Assembly: GCF_964340395.1 (NCBI RefSeq)
Contig: NC_135553.1
Location: forward strand, 23,391,949 to 23,429,448
Length of the DNA stretch: 37,500 nt
Source: Glandiceps talaboti
Lineage: Eukaryota; Hemichordata; Enteropneusta; Spengelidae
Direction of reading: 5' to 3'
A program made the position numbers and the translations under genes. Position 1 is the stretch's first letter; each line of letters begins with the position of its first letter. The notes under the pieces are model-generated. The model ran no database searches. It was not told the DNA's origin and was given only the letters and a program-made list of their open reading frames with translations. This document shows, piece after piece, positions 1-12,610 of the stretch.

Positions 1-1145
1 ATTGGTCTTCGGGTCAACAGTTCAAAATACACAGAACGCCCCGAGATCCTTGTGTATTCCGTATCAAATTGTACAGGTCTGCACTTTTCGTGATCTAAGC
101 GTCTGAAAGCATTGAATACTGGAATCTCTCATGTGCAGCGAGGATATAAAAGTGTTACTTTCAAATCCAACCTTTAGATCAGTGTATCAAGCCATGCCCA
201 TTGTGGTAGAAACCGCGTTTATCGTGTTTTACCAATATCTTGAAACACCACTACTATGCTAGTCCGTGTCGCTGGATTTGTGTGTGATTCTACTACGCTC
301 AGCGCAGCGGATCGGAGTTCAAGTGCAGATCTAGTGACGCAGACCACCGGCAAACAATACGTAATGATGTAAGCCTCAACACGACTGTACCCGAAGGATT
401 ATTGTTGTTCTGAAACAAAAATTTGTAAATGCACCGAAAACTGATTGTCATTTATATTATGAGCAAACAGTTTACAGTAAAATGTGGACCTTACGGTGTT
501 CACGCCTTGTCAACAGACTGTACTCACTCAGCGTCTTTCATTAGTTTAGGTTTAGACTTTCTGAATGGGAATTAGAAACGTTTTGTACATTGCTAAACAT
601 TCTTAGTACACTAAACCGTCTCATTTCCTCATTGTTTTGGAATCCCATTGTTCGATCGCTAATTCATGAACGCATTCATTGGAACTTGTATACAGCCTTT
701 CATCCCATTGAGAACCTCAGACAGAAAGCACTAAAAAGTAACATTAACATTAACGATTTTAATTTACCAAAACGACGTGTACACTAGGTCTAAATATAAA
801 GAATTTTACGATAATGAATTGACCGCATGGTGTACCGGGATAGTGCGAACTCACAGACAATCATATCACTGGATATTTCATTAAAATTCGTCATGGTAGA
901 AAAGAGTCATCAACCGCCTGTAAAATTGTATATTTAGTGACAGTAGAGAGTTCACGCTGAGATCTTTGATCGTAATAAAATAACACACTGAGCATGTAAA
1001 TACGTCATTTCAGCTTATATTATGTTGTTTTTTACTATCCAGGATTAATTTTAAAAAACGTGATAACACAGACATACTTCAAGTTCAAAAAATCTCCTAT
1101 TAAAAATAACGAAATTAATGAAATCATTATGATATATATACTAGT
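1..1145. other. no gene recognised (left edge)
   Basis: I see no convincing exon here. There are short open frames, a TATAAAA at about 145-151, and AT-rich sequence near 960-1140. The 3' UTR of the minus-strand sulfotransferase may run into this stretch, but I found no AATAAA on the minus strand to end it. Confidence 0.4.
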
Positions 1146-1343
<198 letters not shown>

Positions 1344-1358
1344 GGTGTGTATAGTATA

Positions 1359-2567
1359 TCAGAGCTCTTCGTATTTCTTCATCCAAGAAAATTTCTGGTC
1401 AAACATTTCTGATAATTGTTTGTCATATGGCCGATAAAATTCATACAATCTATCCAAAACGTCTTCATTGATTTCAGGATGTGTCCCACCTTTGATTCCG
1501 GTCACGCAGTGTTTATAGGGAAACTGCATACAGTGGAATCGTTTAACTTCATCAAAATAAAAATGGTCTCTCGTTACGAACTCTGCAAGGCCGAGAAACT
1601 TTTCTGCGTTATGTAATTCCTTGTAAGGATCATTTTTAAGATTTCCCCCGTCCACAAGATAAATTTGTTCTTTGGGAAAGTATTCCAGCCATCTTATCAT
1701 GTGTTTTACGTATATTCCAGTGTCCACATTTTCGTTGTAGAAATTGATAGGGTTTCCTGCAAATTCGCTGTCAATGACTGATTTCTCGAAGGTTTTCGCA
1801 AACGTGTAGTGTTTCCGTCTGCGTGGATCAACCTTAGGTCTGAGCACCTTTGACGCATAGTCCGACACGGCCCGTTGAACTGGGTCACACAAAACTACGA
1901 TTATTTTTGTCTTGGGAGATATATAGTCGTGGACTTTTTGGGAACAATCGTGAGGCCAGGTCAGATATTGTGGAGACTTCTCAACGACGATTTGTCGACT
2001 TGTGGTATACAATAACTGATTTCTGTACCATTCGTACCCGTTGTCTTGATGCAAATCATAGTAGTGCGCCTCTAAACTGTCATTGTGTATAGCCGCTACA
2101 GAAGGATGAAAACTGAGAAAATGTACCAAAGGTCCTGTGCCACATTTCTTTGCACCGATGATTAGAGCATCGGGAAGTCGTTTTTTACACCCTTTTGACA
2201 TAAGTTGTTCAACAGACAGTGGTTTCTCATAGCTAAAACTGTCCTTATTCATGGAATAGCACCAGTCATCGAATTTGACACGGGTATATATGTCAGGGTC
2301 TATTCTTGCCTTGTGGGGAAAATATGCAGGTAGAACTGTGGTACTACTCATCCCTTCCTTATTGTCTGTCTCACCGGTATGCTTTTGAACGTCCCCTCTT
2401 CGCTGTTCGGATATTGCAGGAACGTCCTTAGAGTTGCCCCCGGTCAACAAACTTGTACCGAAGGTGACCGTGAAGTAGACAATGATCAATGCCAGCAAAG
2501 TAACCAGTTTCTTATGTTGGTTCCGAATGTGTTGTTTAATTCCTCGAGCACTCCCTCGACGAAACAT
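1359..2567 (-). CDS. heparan sulfate 3-O-sulfotransferase-like Golgi enzyme, single exon
   Basis: A 402-residue type II membrane protein with a basic cytosolic tail (1-20), one hydrophobic anchor (about 21-41), a stem, and a catalytic domain from about 131. Visible signatures are a 5'-phosphosulfate loop GAKKCGTGP (138-146), a segment LEAHYYD (165-171) in the place of the family's catalytic Glu region, EKSPQYL (196-202), a 3'-phosphate motif [10 protein letters not shown] (228-237), a Cys pair at 346/354, and the C-terminal [21 protein letters not shown] typical of HS3ST enzymes, which transfer sulfate from PAPS to the 3-OH of glucosamine in heparan sulfate. The start is supported by an in-frame TAA nine bases upstream. 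The residue before DP in the 3'-phosphate motif, normally Arg, is Cys227 (TGT, one base from CGT). The paralogue and exact acceptor are unknown. It is intronless here and divergent from the next gene. Confidence 0.9.
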   Translation of the reverse strand: MFRRGSARGIKQHIRNQHKKLVTLLALIIVYFTVTFGTSLLTGGNSKDVPAISEQRRGDVQKHTGETDNKEGMSSTTVLPAYFPHKARIDPDIYTRVKFDDWCYSMNKDSFSYEKPLSVEQLMSKGCKKRLPDALIIGAKKCGTGPLVHFLSFHPSVAAIHNDSLEAHYYDLHQDNGYEWYRNQLLYTTSRQIVVEKSPQYLTWPHDCSQKVHDYISPKTKIIVVLCDPVQRAVSDYASKVLRPKVDPRRRKHYTFAKTFEKSVIDSEFAGNPINFYNENVDTGIYVKHMIRWLEYFPKEQIYLVDGGNLKNDPYKELHNAEKFLGLAEFVTRDHFYFDEVKRFHCMQFPYKHCVTGIKGGTHPEINEDVLDRLYEFYRPYDKQLSEMFDQKFSWMKKYEEL

Positions 2568-2604
2568 AATTGTTTATAGATCGACTGTATACTGTGACAT
2601 TTGA

Positions 2605-2612
2605 TGACGTTA
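2605..2612 (-). promoter_or_regulatory. CRE-like TGACGTTA upstream of the 3-O-sulfotransferase
   Basis: TGACGTTA lies about 40 bases upstream of the minus-strand start codon. A related TGACGTC sits upstream of the divergent sulfotransferase. Short motifs like this occur by chance, so this is only a candidate. Confidence 0.2.
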
Positions 2613-3846
2613 ATTCAATTAAAAACTTGGCAACCCGACCAGTAGCGTCGTTTTCTCTTCTTAGATATGATGCCTCAATTATTCAAGTGCCTGACACTTC
2701 AGTGACGAAGTTTGCAGTTCAATGCAGGTGATCAAGGTATATGTGTTCTACGCATGTGCCATGACCCTCTTAAAAAGCGTTTTCTAAATGAGAAAGAATT
2801 TTATGGCAAGGTGATCAAACACTATAATCTTGTTATATTCTGAGGTGACAGGTAAATAAATATTGCCCAAATTGATATCGAATTATTATTATTTTTGTCC
2901 TGTACTGAACACGTCTCCTTTTTCCCCAATACTGTTCGACAGCTTTGTGACCCGACGTGTGCACGTTACGTAACAAGTGAAAGTGTTTTCCACGTCAAAC
3001 AGCATCGTTGACGCCGACCAGTAACCAAGAATTTGTATACAGTTTCCATGTGGATCGCTAAATTTCCCCTCATCTTCCACTTGTGTATACGCGTTCATTG
3101 AGGTACATGAAGGTGCCTCAGTTGTAAACGCTCATGATAAAGGTAAGAGTCTGGCTGGAGAACATTGGTCGTAATGTATGTGTTGTGTATCATTGCTCGT
3201 TTTAGAAATCAAAGAGAGGGAATGTAACCCCTGCAGTGTAACACGAGGATTGAAAGACTCCCTATGGACCCTCATGTCATCACCTGTTGCTCCTGACGAC
3301 AATTCGGAATCCATATACTAACTGGCCCATATTTACTAAACAAACAAGGCATACTCGTACATTATTGCATGTATTGTGTTTGTCTGTTTATTCCCTCACC
3401 TCTATGATATCTCGGACAACTAACATGAAGACTCAATGTTTGTCTTGCGAATTCAAGGTTGAGGGGAGGTGTACCTAACTTGTAAGAGTGCCAAGTGTCG
3501 TTCATGTGTACCCGAGTTCACTCAGATAAGGCTAATAAATACCTGGGTCTGTACAGTCTCACGGGACAAAGTCTGAGGCCATAGTTAAAATGATTACGTA
3601 AGATACCTTTTATCATCCAGGAATCACCATTACATTACACGTGTACACAGAGACTCTGCATGTACAGGTATATGGTAACTGGTTACATAATTTACAAAGC
3701 ATTTCTTCCAGAGAAAGACTGACAGGTATACAGGTATACAACTTACAAGTACATTTCTGAATTTAGGCCCTATTTAGGCCTCTGACATCAGATATATCTG
3801 GATAAACTATAGTCGTATCAGTACGTATGCTTACACAGTCTTCAAT
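2613..3846. other. intergenic, no gene recognised
   Basis: This is the left part of the 2.6 kb gap between the two divergent sulfotransferase genes. It contains only short unsupported open frames (for example 2889-3098 and 3132-3314 on the minus strand) and no clear repeat. Confidence 0.4.
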
Positions 3847-4150
3847 TTATATTTCATTTGCAAGGCCTTCCCAGTGTCTGTCTAAACGTCGCTCAAAAAT
3901 GTAAACATTTTGTGCATCCACCACATAATTGGGAAGACTGTTCCAGTGGTTTATACTTCTATGTACAAAAGAGAATTTCCTGATATCCAGCCTTGTATGG
4001 ACTTCGAACAGCTTATATTGATGCCCTCTAGTGTCACAATGTCTGATCTTAACAAAATCAGTCACTCTAGTATCATATTTCCCCGACAGAATTTTGTATA
4101 GTTCACGTAAGGACTTTAATAAAAGAAAAATCAGTTTTATGAATGCAACG
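3847..4150 (-). mobile_element. 5'-truncated LINE (non-LTR retrotransposon), C-terminal end of reverse transcriptase ORF
   Basis: The minus-strand frame of about 100 residues ends at a TAA at 3847-3849. It reads LRELYKILSGKYDTR, then a TRGHQYKLFEVHTRLDIRKF stretch, then NHWNSLPNYVV and FERRLDRHW. This order (YKI-L-GKYD, TRGH.YKL, R.D.RK..F..R..N.WNSLP..VV.A, F..RLD.HW) is the usual tail of CR1/jockey-like reverse transcriptase ORFs in invertebrates. Everything upstream of this tail is missing, as in a 5'-truncated, dead insertion. The family assignment rests on pattern recognition. Confidence 0.75.
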
Positions 4151-4429
4151 AATAATATATAATTCATAAATCACGAACTAATAACACCGAAAAATGTGAT
4201 ATTTAATTTGATTATGACATTAAAAAAAAAACAATGTAAATTTTCCGATGTTCATGGTCAAAAGTCCATTGTCTATGTAAATATGGTTAGGGTCTGTCCA
4301 TTTGTAGAGCTTACCATATTCGGTTATACAATAACTTACATGTTAGACCAACAAATAATAGTCAAATGATAGGACCTAGGAGTAGCGGCAAACCCATTAC
4401 CGTTTCCGGCTATAAATGTTCTCAATATT

Positions 4430-4580
4430 CACTCACTCACTCACGCACTCACTCACGCACTTACTCACTCACTCACTCACTCACTCACTCACTCACTCAC
4501 TCACTCACTCACTCACTGAGTCATTCATTCATTCATTCATTCATTCATTCATTCATTCATTCGTCCATTCGTTCATTCAG
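4430..4580. repeat. compound microsatellite (CACT)n-(ATTC)n
   Basis: CACT units with a few GCAC variants run to about 4517, followed by ATTC units to about 4562 and a degenerate tail. The HSLTHSLT-type open frames here are artefacts. Confidence 0.95.
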
Positions 4581-5111
4581 CACCGTAAACAGACTAAGTC
4601 TGTGGCAAATGTGACCCCTTGTTCGTTGTGAAATATCACCTGCGGCAGTACTATGCTCTAAATGAGAATGAGCGACTCTCGGTGACAATCTTCGGGCTTT
4701 ATGCAACGATTGTAACGAAACCCCGTGTAAAGTTACTGCGCTGTAAAAAAATGTTAACATAAATATTCTTAATTAAAGAAAAACTATGATTAGATACATT
4801 ATCCACCAATGTGACTCAGGTATACCAATGTCACGTGATGAAATCAAATCAAATAATAAGTATACAGCCTTGAGTAATTTGTACTCGGTGTGCGTGCCTA
4901 TGTTTTGAGGTGTCCTGTATAGGTGTTATTGATTCTGTGATGTCAAAATCCAAAATACATATTTGTATGATTTCCATACTAGTAACGGACAATGATTGAC
5001 AGAAATGACATTTTTTTTTGTATTTTAATAATATTTTATTTAATATTGATATCATTTTTGCCAAGAATTACTCAGTCTTATCTTTTGGTTTGTTTTAGTG
5101 AATTGCATCCG
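4581..5111. other. intergenic, no gene recognised
   Basis: AT-rich sequence with nothing recognisable, leading into the 5' flank of the plus-strand sulfotransferase. Confidence 0.4.
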
Positions 5112-5153
5112 ATTGGTTGGAGGTTAGCTTCAGGGAACCAGCAACGTGACGTC
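5112..5153 (+). promoter_or_regulatory. candidate proximal promoter: inverted CCAAT and CRE-like site
   Basis: ATTGG (inverted CCAAT) at 5112-5116 and TGACGTC at 5147-5153 lie 56 and 15 bases upstream of the start codon at 5168. No TATA box is visible. The arrangement is compatible with a TATA-less promoter or the 5' UTR, but it is inferred from motifs only. Confidence 0.3.
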
Positions 5154-5167
5154 TTCGATTTTCTATT

Positions 5168-5313
5168 ATGACTACAGTACGTGACTTTTGTCGATGTTTG
5201 GCATTTATAGCAAGAAACGTTAAACGCTTTCCGCTAACACTCGTTATTATTCCATCCATTCTTTTGGTTTGGTATGGACTGATTAATGGGTTATTCTATT
5301 CAAGGTCCTCAAG
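5168..5313 (+). CDS. sulfotransferase exon 1 (cytosolic tail and membrane anchor)
   Basis: Starts MTTVRDFCRC and continues into a hydrophobic segment. It ends in a strong donor at 5314 with two bases left over, matching the first base of exon 2. Confidence 0.82.
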
Positions 5314-8288
5314 GTAAGCTTTCATTTGGAGATTTTTCTTCGTCCGTGTACCCTTTTAGTCAGTCTTCTTTTGATTCGTTCAAAAGCCTACATCACGATT
5401 TCCGACAGCTGAGTCCACAGGACCGCAGTGGAAGCAAATTTTACCAACTGTCTATGTTATCTTTCCACAAAATGTACTTTAATTGTTATTTTTTGTGCCA
5501 AACGAATGAATAAGTAAAAATTAAAAGAGTTTGTTTACAGCCTCGGATTGGAGGATGGTCTCAGCATAGTCCAGAGACCTGGCTGTCAGACTACCAATTT
5601 TGTTCATTGAAACGCCGGTTGAAACGACAGCCTTTGAATTGAACGTGAACTTCTCAAGTCTCTGGGGCTAGTCATTTGATTGAATATATTGCACCATACT
5701 AGTATGTGTTACTGCTATTGCACCATACTAGTATGTGTACTACCCATGGTGATTCAATACTGTACAGGATGTAGGATATTACTAATAACTTACAATACTA
5801 AATAGTTTCAAAAAACATTCGAGGTGCAGCTTTAAATAAAATTTAAAACAAAGATAACCAGAGTTAGCGATCTATCTGAACTAAGCAAAATTTTGAGATG
5901 ACAGGTTTTACATGCACCAAACCGCAAAATGGTTGACCAAGCCACAGGTAATTTAAAATGTTCAAATATTTGATGACGGTACAAAAAACTATGCATGGTA
6001 ATATTAAAGAGATAAGTTTCGAACATCTTCATTTGATGTTTCACTTCCCTTGAAACTAAAAAGGTGTACACTCACAACTAGCTGTGACTAACGTAATAGT
6101 GTAATTACATGCTATAACATTGTCCTTGATATGGTACTTCCTGATATTTTGTGGGGAAAAGGTTACCTACTACTAGTATATATATACTATTATACCACGG
6201 CAAAAAAAATCGTTCAAAATAATTTCGATATTGTGCGATCGCCACAGGGATTGCCATAGCTATAATAAATGTAGCTCTACGCCCCAATCTGCCATACTGC
6301 ATACATCTGGTGGTGAGTCTAGAATTCTGTGAGTATTAGTCTAGAGAAACGGTTAGTGAATGGTTAGCAGTGTACCATATTGATCCCTGCTTTGCAAACA
6401 CAAACATATATTAAAATGAAAAGACACCAACTTCTCTATAGGAGCTCGAGACTGCCAACATACTGCATGAAACCGTTTAGTTTGTACTCTATACCAGTCC
6501 AGATAAATATCACCCAATAGACCTCTGTTGGGGACTGAAACACCAGCAAATTGTTCGTGTTAAAAACTGTTAACCGCAACCGGACTTTCAAGAATTCATT
6601 TTGTGTGTGTAAATTTTAAACCCAAAGGGCCCCACATATATCAGTGATCACCCTAGTTCTGTAAGACCGCCAACACTATAATGAAACCGTCACTGGTTTA
6701 TAATCACGTCTGTGCACCTGATGAAGATCCTGATAGGCCAGGATAGTCTAGAGCCTATCCGTGGCTCCAATCTCTTCTTATGTCTTCTTATGTCTTCCTC
6801 AATGAGGAACTCAGATGAAATTTCAAATTCAAACAAATTAATCACAGAATCCTGCCTTCGTGTTTATTGTGGACAGTTACACAATGTCCAACTATGGTAT
6901 ATTTGTCATATCATGATATGCCACTTATATACAGTATTGTTTACATCATTCTAACAGTTGGGGTTACTCATTTGCATTGAACAGTTTTTCGGTTCTTGAT
7001 TTCTCATTGAGCTAGACGAGGGGGGGGGGTCTTGAGATTTGAAGCCATAGATAGCCTCTAGACTACTGTTGGCGATAAATGTGCTCACTGTGTTTTTTAT
7101 TGCCAATCTATGTATACTTATCTCGAAATATACGGAATGTTTTTATCTGGTATTGGAACTTTAATTTACAAACTAATTATTTTTAGTTCCAGACTTGAAC
7201 CAAAGCATCTCCTTTACACACGTGGGTCCACACAAACGGGACACAGGGTCAACATATCTGCTCGAAATGAGACTGCCCGGTTGAAGATAATCACCATGGA
7301 TGGCAGCAAAGAAATACCACTTCCATCACCCTTTTTACAACCAGACATAGTAAAAATGAATGTTCTGTCTAACTTTTTCACCCGAGAGACGTCACAATCT
7401 AAACAGCTTAAATACAGACAGGACAGTTCGATTGTTTACGTCCATATACCGAAGTCTGCTGGTACAACGACAAATAGGTGCCTGGAAAACGTTGCGAAGA
7501 AGAGGAAGATGGAAGTACCTAGCCACATCTGGATGAGAAATTATCATTCCTTTTTCCAGAGTCTGTCTTCGGGAAGTCACCACCGAAACAGACTGTATTT
7601 CGGAGTATTTTCCATGGGAGTGTGTAACTACTTAGATTCTGCTTGTTCATATTTCACTGTATTACGTGACCCTATAGAACGAGCAGTGTCATCCTACATG
7701 TACTGCCAAAGACGGACAGGTGACAAAATATGTCAGGCCGCCGATGCTACAAAACTGACGGTCAAACAATGGACACTTTTACAGGGTAGTGTTACTTTTT
7801 ATCAGCTTCTTCATAACCCAGCACTTTGTGAATCGCCTCATTTGGAAGAAGCAGACAATTTGATAGCAAGGAAAGGAGTTGTCAGAAAGAAGGGCATCGA
7901 TGCACCATGTTGGTTCAAACAAATTCTGTTACTTGAAAATAAACTGGATAGGGAGCAAAAAGAACAGATTTTAAATTTCATTGTCGGAAACCTTGAAAAT
8001 TGGTTTTCGGTGATTGGTCTAACGGACAGATATGACGAAACTTTACAGTTGTTGGAAAAGGTATATGAACTTCCATTTCATTCAGTTTGTGCTGGTAAGG
8101 TCGAGAACCAAGGTGATCGTAAATCTAACAAAGACGATGCTGTAGAAAAAATAAAATTAGAACTTGCAAGTGATCCTGACGTCAGAAAAGCTCTTCACGA
8201 GGACCAGGAAATATATAATGTAGGCGCTAGAATATTTAATGACCAAATGACGAAATTTCTTGATGACCGGTCGCAGAGGGCGCACTGA
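5168..8288 (+). CDS. type II membrane carbohydrate sulfotransferase (Sulfotransfer_2 type), two exons
   Basis: Joining 5168-5313 and 7187-8288 gives 415 residues. Exon 1 encodes a basic cytosolic tail and a hydrophobic anchor (about 21-43), ending at the donor AAG|GTAAGC in phase 2. Exon 2 begins after TTTTTAG and restores the frame (codon AG|T). The lumenal domain carries the 5'-phosphosulfate loop HIPKSAGTT (135-143), the 3'-phosphate motif VLRDPIERAVSSY (207-219) and two N-glycosylation sequons near 71 and 76. Such Golgi enzymes use PAPS to sulfate glycans. The HIPK.AGTT/RDP.ERA.S pair places it nearest the heparan 2-O/6-O and uronyl 2-O type superfamily, but I cannot name a substrate. Reading exon 2 back to an ATG at 7110 would run through intron and is not the likely start. 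Confidence 0.88.
5314..7186 (+). other. intron of the sulfotransferase gene
   Basis: A 1.87 kb phase-2 intron, GTAAGC at the donor and ATTTTTAG at the acceptor, with a possible branch site ACTAAT about 15 bases before it. It holds a 22-bp direct duplication (5688-5738) and a run of ten G at 7020-7029. I see no other gene in it. Confidence 0.75.
5688..5738. repeat. two direct copies of a 22-bp unit containing the palindrome CATACTAGTATG
   Basis: Identical 22-base copies lie at 5688-5709 and 5717-5738, spaced 29 bases start to start. Each contains a perfect 12-base palindrome. Confidence 0.85.
7187..8288 (+). CDS. sulfotransferase exon 2 (stem and catalytic domain)
   Basis: Continuous open frame of 366 residues after the shared codon, ending at TGA 8286-8288. 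It holds both PAPS-binding motifs. The C-terminal third is charged and predicted helical. Confidence 0.9.
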
Positions 8289-8451
8289 AATTTGTTGGTG
8301 TATGGTGTAATACAAGGTTGGTGGAAGGTGGACACGACATAACACTATTCACTTTGATCTGACTTTCATACATTGTTATATATGAATTTTACCGTTCGAT
8401 AATTCGGCCCATCTCCATTAAACTTGTACCTGGTATGTTATCAGCAATTAA

Positions 8452-8457
8452 AATAAA
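8452..8457 (+). terminator. poly(A) signal AATAAA of the sulfotransferase gene
   Basis: AATAAA 164 bases after the stop codon, at a normal distance for a short 3' UTR (about 8289-8475). Confidence 0.6.
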
Positions 8458-8475
8458 TTTTGAATTTTGGAATCT

Positions 8476-9199
8476 GAGTGCATGAATTGCCGTAATGTGT
8501 GCTATGATTGATTGTATGCTCCCCAGCTTGGAGGTGACGTGGATAAAGTATACTATTTAAAAATGGTCGTTGTGCCACTGTACGTAGATCTATGCCAGGG
8601 GGTACTAATTGTAAAGTGCTTAGACTATATAGTGTGGGAAAGTGCTATAACATCAAAACTAACTGTGATATCCATGCATTGTGGTGACCAATTTTAGTAA
8701 AACTCAAATATTACCAATTTGTAAAGCTCTTTAAAAAAGATACAACTGTACATACGGGCTTTTATGGATTCCATTATGTGATACCAGGCCAAGGCGGTGA
8801 ATTGCTGACATTGAGTTATGTTAAAAACTGCAACACAAATAGCTCTTACTCTTTTTTCTAAAAAGAAAGAATTTGTTTCTCAGTTTTAAACACACATACA
8901 CAAACTCATCCCTCTCAATCTCTTGCTGTTATTACTGGTACATATTATTTAAATAAAGCACCATTAGCAGATAAAATAAGCTTATACGTCATTAATATTA
9001 TTTCACCGACAACAAAATCATACTTAGATGTAATTCCTCAACATTTTTCTTCGTTTAGTCAAGGAAAATCAATGGGGACTTTGTTACTATTCGTCAAAAG
9101 TCAAGTAGTGGCAAACCCTTATTATGTCGTGAGTATTTCTACTAGCCTGTAAGGTACGCCGTGACAGGGCGCCCTCAAACATCGGCCAACCCCTAACAC
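8476..9199. other. intergenic, no gene recognised
   Basis: Short open frames without family resemblance. No RNA gene was seen. Confidence 0.4.
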
Positions 9200-9202
9200 C
9201 TA

Positions 9203-9245
9203 TCTGTGAGACGAGGCCGGTGAGGGCGAAACGTCGCAACGTATC
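9203..9245 (+). other. structured CGAAACGTCG-containing motif, possible Penelope-like remnant
   Basis: The segment GACGAGGCCGGTGAGGGC then GAAACGTCG can fold with GACG pairing CGTC and GCC pairing GGC. The decamer CGAAACGTCG (9227-9236) is shared with the motif at 23034-23072 on the other strand, which fits a hammerhead core better. This copy lacks a clear CTGANGA box, so it may be a diverged relative or coincidence. Confidence 0.25.
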
Positions 9246-10199
9246 TTACAGTCGAGAGTATTTTCCGGCTGAATGAAGCAAGTTATTGGGGAACAATAGA
9301 AATATACCTCCTCAAGGAAAAATAATGGTAATTTGGAACGTTTTGACTCGTATACCCAGCACCGCAGACAGAACCAGTGACATATAGAAGTTACGACCAT
9401 GCTTATTTTTTGTTCAAAGATAATATCTTGAATTGCAATTGGTTTGTGCATAGCACAACATGGAATAACTTAAGTGAGTATTTTCTTGACAGTATACTAC
9501 AATATGTACCTTTCCATTCAGATTATAACATTTTAAAAAGTTTAGACTTTGTACATGATTTTGTGCACGAAATTTGTACAATATCAAACTGTCATTTACA
9601 AATGTACCCTTTTTGTTTTATAAATCAGAGAACGAATTGGGGTAATATTCAAGTTGTAAGTAATATTAAGTGGTCGCCGTTTATGTGGAAATCGTATGGT
9701 CCTGCCGATAGTGAGGGCGCTGTGTAGATCACAACCGAGTCTACTTGAACACTCCTAACACATGGTGGTATGTTCAGCGTCTCGATATTACACACCGTGT
9801 AGACACTACGTGTATTGGAACGGTATTAGGTAACACACCTAGCCTTTGAGGGAAAATTAAGAACCTACACTTTTCTTGCATTCATACATTTTCTAACCGT
9901 AGATTATAAACGAATAGAATATATGATAGACTAACTTCTTTACGCGATAGTTGAACAAGTTGACCGACATGAAAATAACCAAGGCAGAACTCAACATAGA
10001 TAAAACAAGTATTTAATCTGGTCATTTATTATATTAAAAGCTGCTTTAACGTCTTACAAATTGAGGAATCAGTATATGAAAATATATGAAGAGTGAAAAT
10101 AAGTAAAGAAACAGAGCATGTAGCAGCATGCAAACAAATGTCTGTTTATTGCAGTTTATTGCAAATGTGGATCTACTGACGTATGAGATTATTTTTTCT
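9246..10199. other. intergenic, no gene recognised
   Basis: Includes an open frame of 116 codons (9377-9727, plus) with no recognisable family and unremarkable AT-driven composition. I do not call it a gene. Confidence 0.4.
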
Positions 10200-10800
10200 C
10201 TCCATTCGGTGATATATAGTGGTCTTTATTTCGTGTAATTCTAGGCCATCGGCCCATAATACAATGCAAAAAAAGAAGTTTAAACATATTGACAGGAAAA
10301 CAATATTAAAATGTACAAATAATCAAATATGTTCGTGCACTTCCTTACGCAGTTTCATCGTGTGAAATAAATAAACAGCTAACCTTTGTATAATAACAAT
10401 GTCATCAGATGTCAATAAATTTAGGAATGTACGTTCACGTACTAGGCGGCTCAAAAAAGATTCTGGGAATATACTTGGTAATCTATGCCAAATCCATTCA
10501 ACACAAACAGATTTATACAATTTTGTTAACTTGGCCATACACGGTGATATTCTCCCTGGTATTACATTGGTGTTGAATCTCAGGTAAGGCTTACTGTAAG
10601 CATTTTTTATCTTCCTATATATGCAAAATCGTATTTTCCACAATCAAAGTGAAATTCGTCTTTTGAAATTCACAGCCGGTGAATGGTTGTTTTTGTGGAC
10701 TATTTTTATGGCCTTGCCTATTGATTCTTGTGAAGGGGTGTCTGGCACATATAATATAAAATCAGTTATTGATTGTTAGGGCCATCAGGGGACGTATAAA
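10200..10800 (-). mobile_element. decayed LINE fragment, C-terminal end plus 3' UTR
   Basis: On the minus strand the frame 10643-10323 reads LVRERTFLNLLTSDDIVIIQ then RLAVYLFHTMKLRKEV, the shape of the extreme C terminus of many LINE ORF2 proteins (FLNLL.S.D......A.Y...A...R). Just upstream, in another frame, KDEFHFDCGKYD resembles the V.DE.HF.. zinc-knuckle-adjacent region, so the copy is frameshifted and dead. Downstream comes a GGGCCGATGGCC-type LINE tail and AATAAA (plus coordinates 10225-10230). Family assignment is by pattern only. Confidence 0.6.
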
Positions 10801-10839
10801 CAGAACGTCCCTGGGGCCATGTAATAACGTGCTCATCCC

Positions 10840-11079
10840 GTTTGATTCTCGTTCTCCGATACAAAACGAGACTTGCAGCCAAGACGATATCATTTCAAAA
10901 GATGCGCGCGCATATTGAATATCTAATGGCGTCCGCTAGCGCTGCAGAAGAAAATAACAACAATCAGCATGCATCGTGAAATTATCTGTATTTGCAGGAG
11001 ATAAGTCATAGTTTCATCTATCAAGTAAAAGGCTTCAGAGGGAATATTCTGACAAAAGTACTCGGCAAAGCTTTATAAG
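10840..11079 (+). promoter_or_regulatory. CpG-rich candidate promoter and 5' exon, possibly of LRRC45
   Basis: A local cluster of CpGs in an otherwise CpG-poor stretch: GATGCGCGCGCAT (NRF1-like) near 10901-10913 and AATGGCGTCC (YY1-like) near 10925. A very good donor AAG|GTAAGG follows at 11079/11080. LRRC45's first coding exon has an acceptor 17 bases before its ATG, so a non-coding first exon must lie upstream, and this is the best candidate I see. The link is inferred. Confidence 0.3.
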
Positions 11080-11080
11080 G

Positions 11081-12373
<1,293 letters not shown>

Positions 12374-12610
12374 CAGTGATATGAGTGTGACTCAGTAAAT
12401 ACATCATGAATTTTAAAAATATATTGTTACATTAGCATGGTAATTTTCACTGTGCATAAGTAGGTACACACAGACATGAGAAATAGCTCAGGATATTGAT
12501 TTGATATACAAATAAATAAGTAAATCAAATGTTTAGCTGTGTCAATTTACTATGTATTGAGTTAATGATTAAATGTACAGCTGTAATGTGATAGAGACAA
12601 AACTAAAATG

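Noticed and set aside
145-270. TATAAAA followed by a 22-codon ATG frame near 193
   Set aside because: The reading frame is too short and no donor or gene context supports a promoter.
590-787. 65-codon plus-strand open frame
   Set aside because: No family resemblance and no supporting context.
7110-7186. In-frame ATG at 7110 as the start of the sulfotransferase
   Set aside because: The extension has no conserved features, and exon 1 at 5168-5313 gives a better anchor with exact splice phase.
9377-9727. 116-codon plus-strand open frame
   Set aside because: No recognisable motif, no splice partners or conserved pattern, and random frames of this size are expected in AT-rich non-coding DNA of this length. 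Kept only as intergenic.
10924-10977. ATGGCGTCCGCTAGCGCTGC.. mini-ORF (17 codons) as an alternative LRRC45 start
   Set aside because: It ends in TGA, and joining it to the first coding exon gives in-frame stops. The conserved N terminus begins at 13619.
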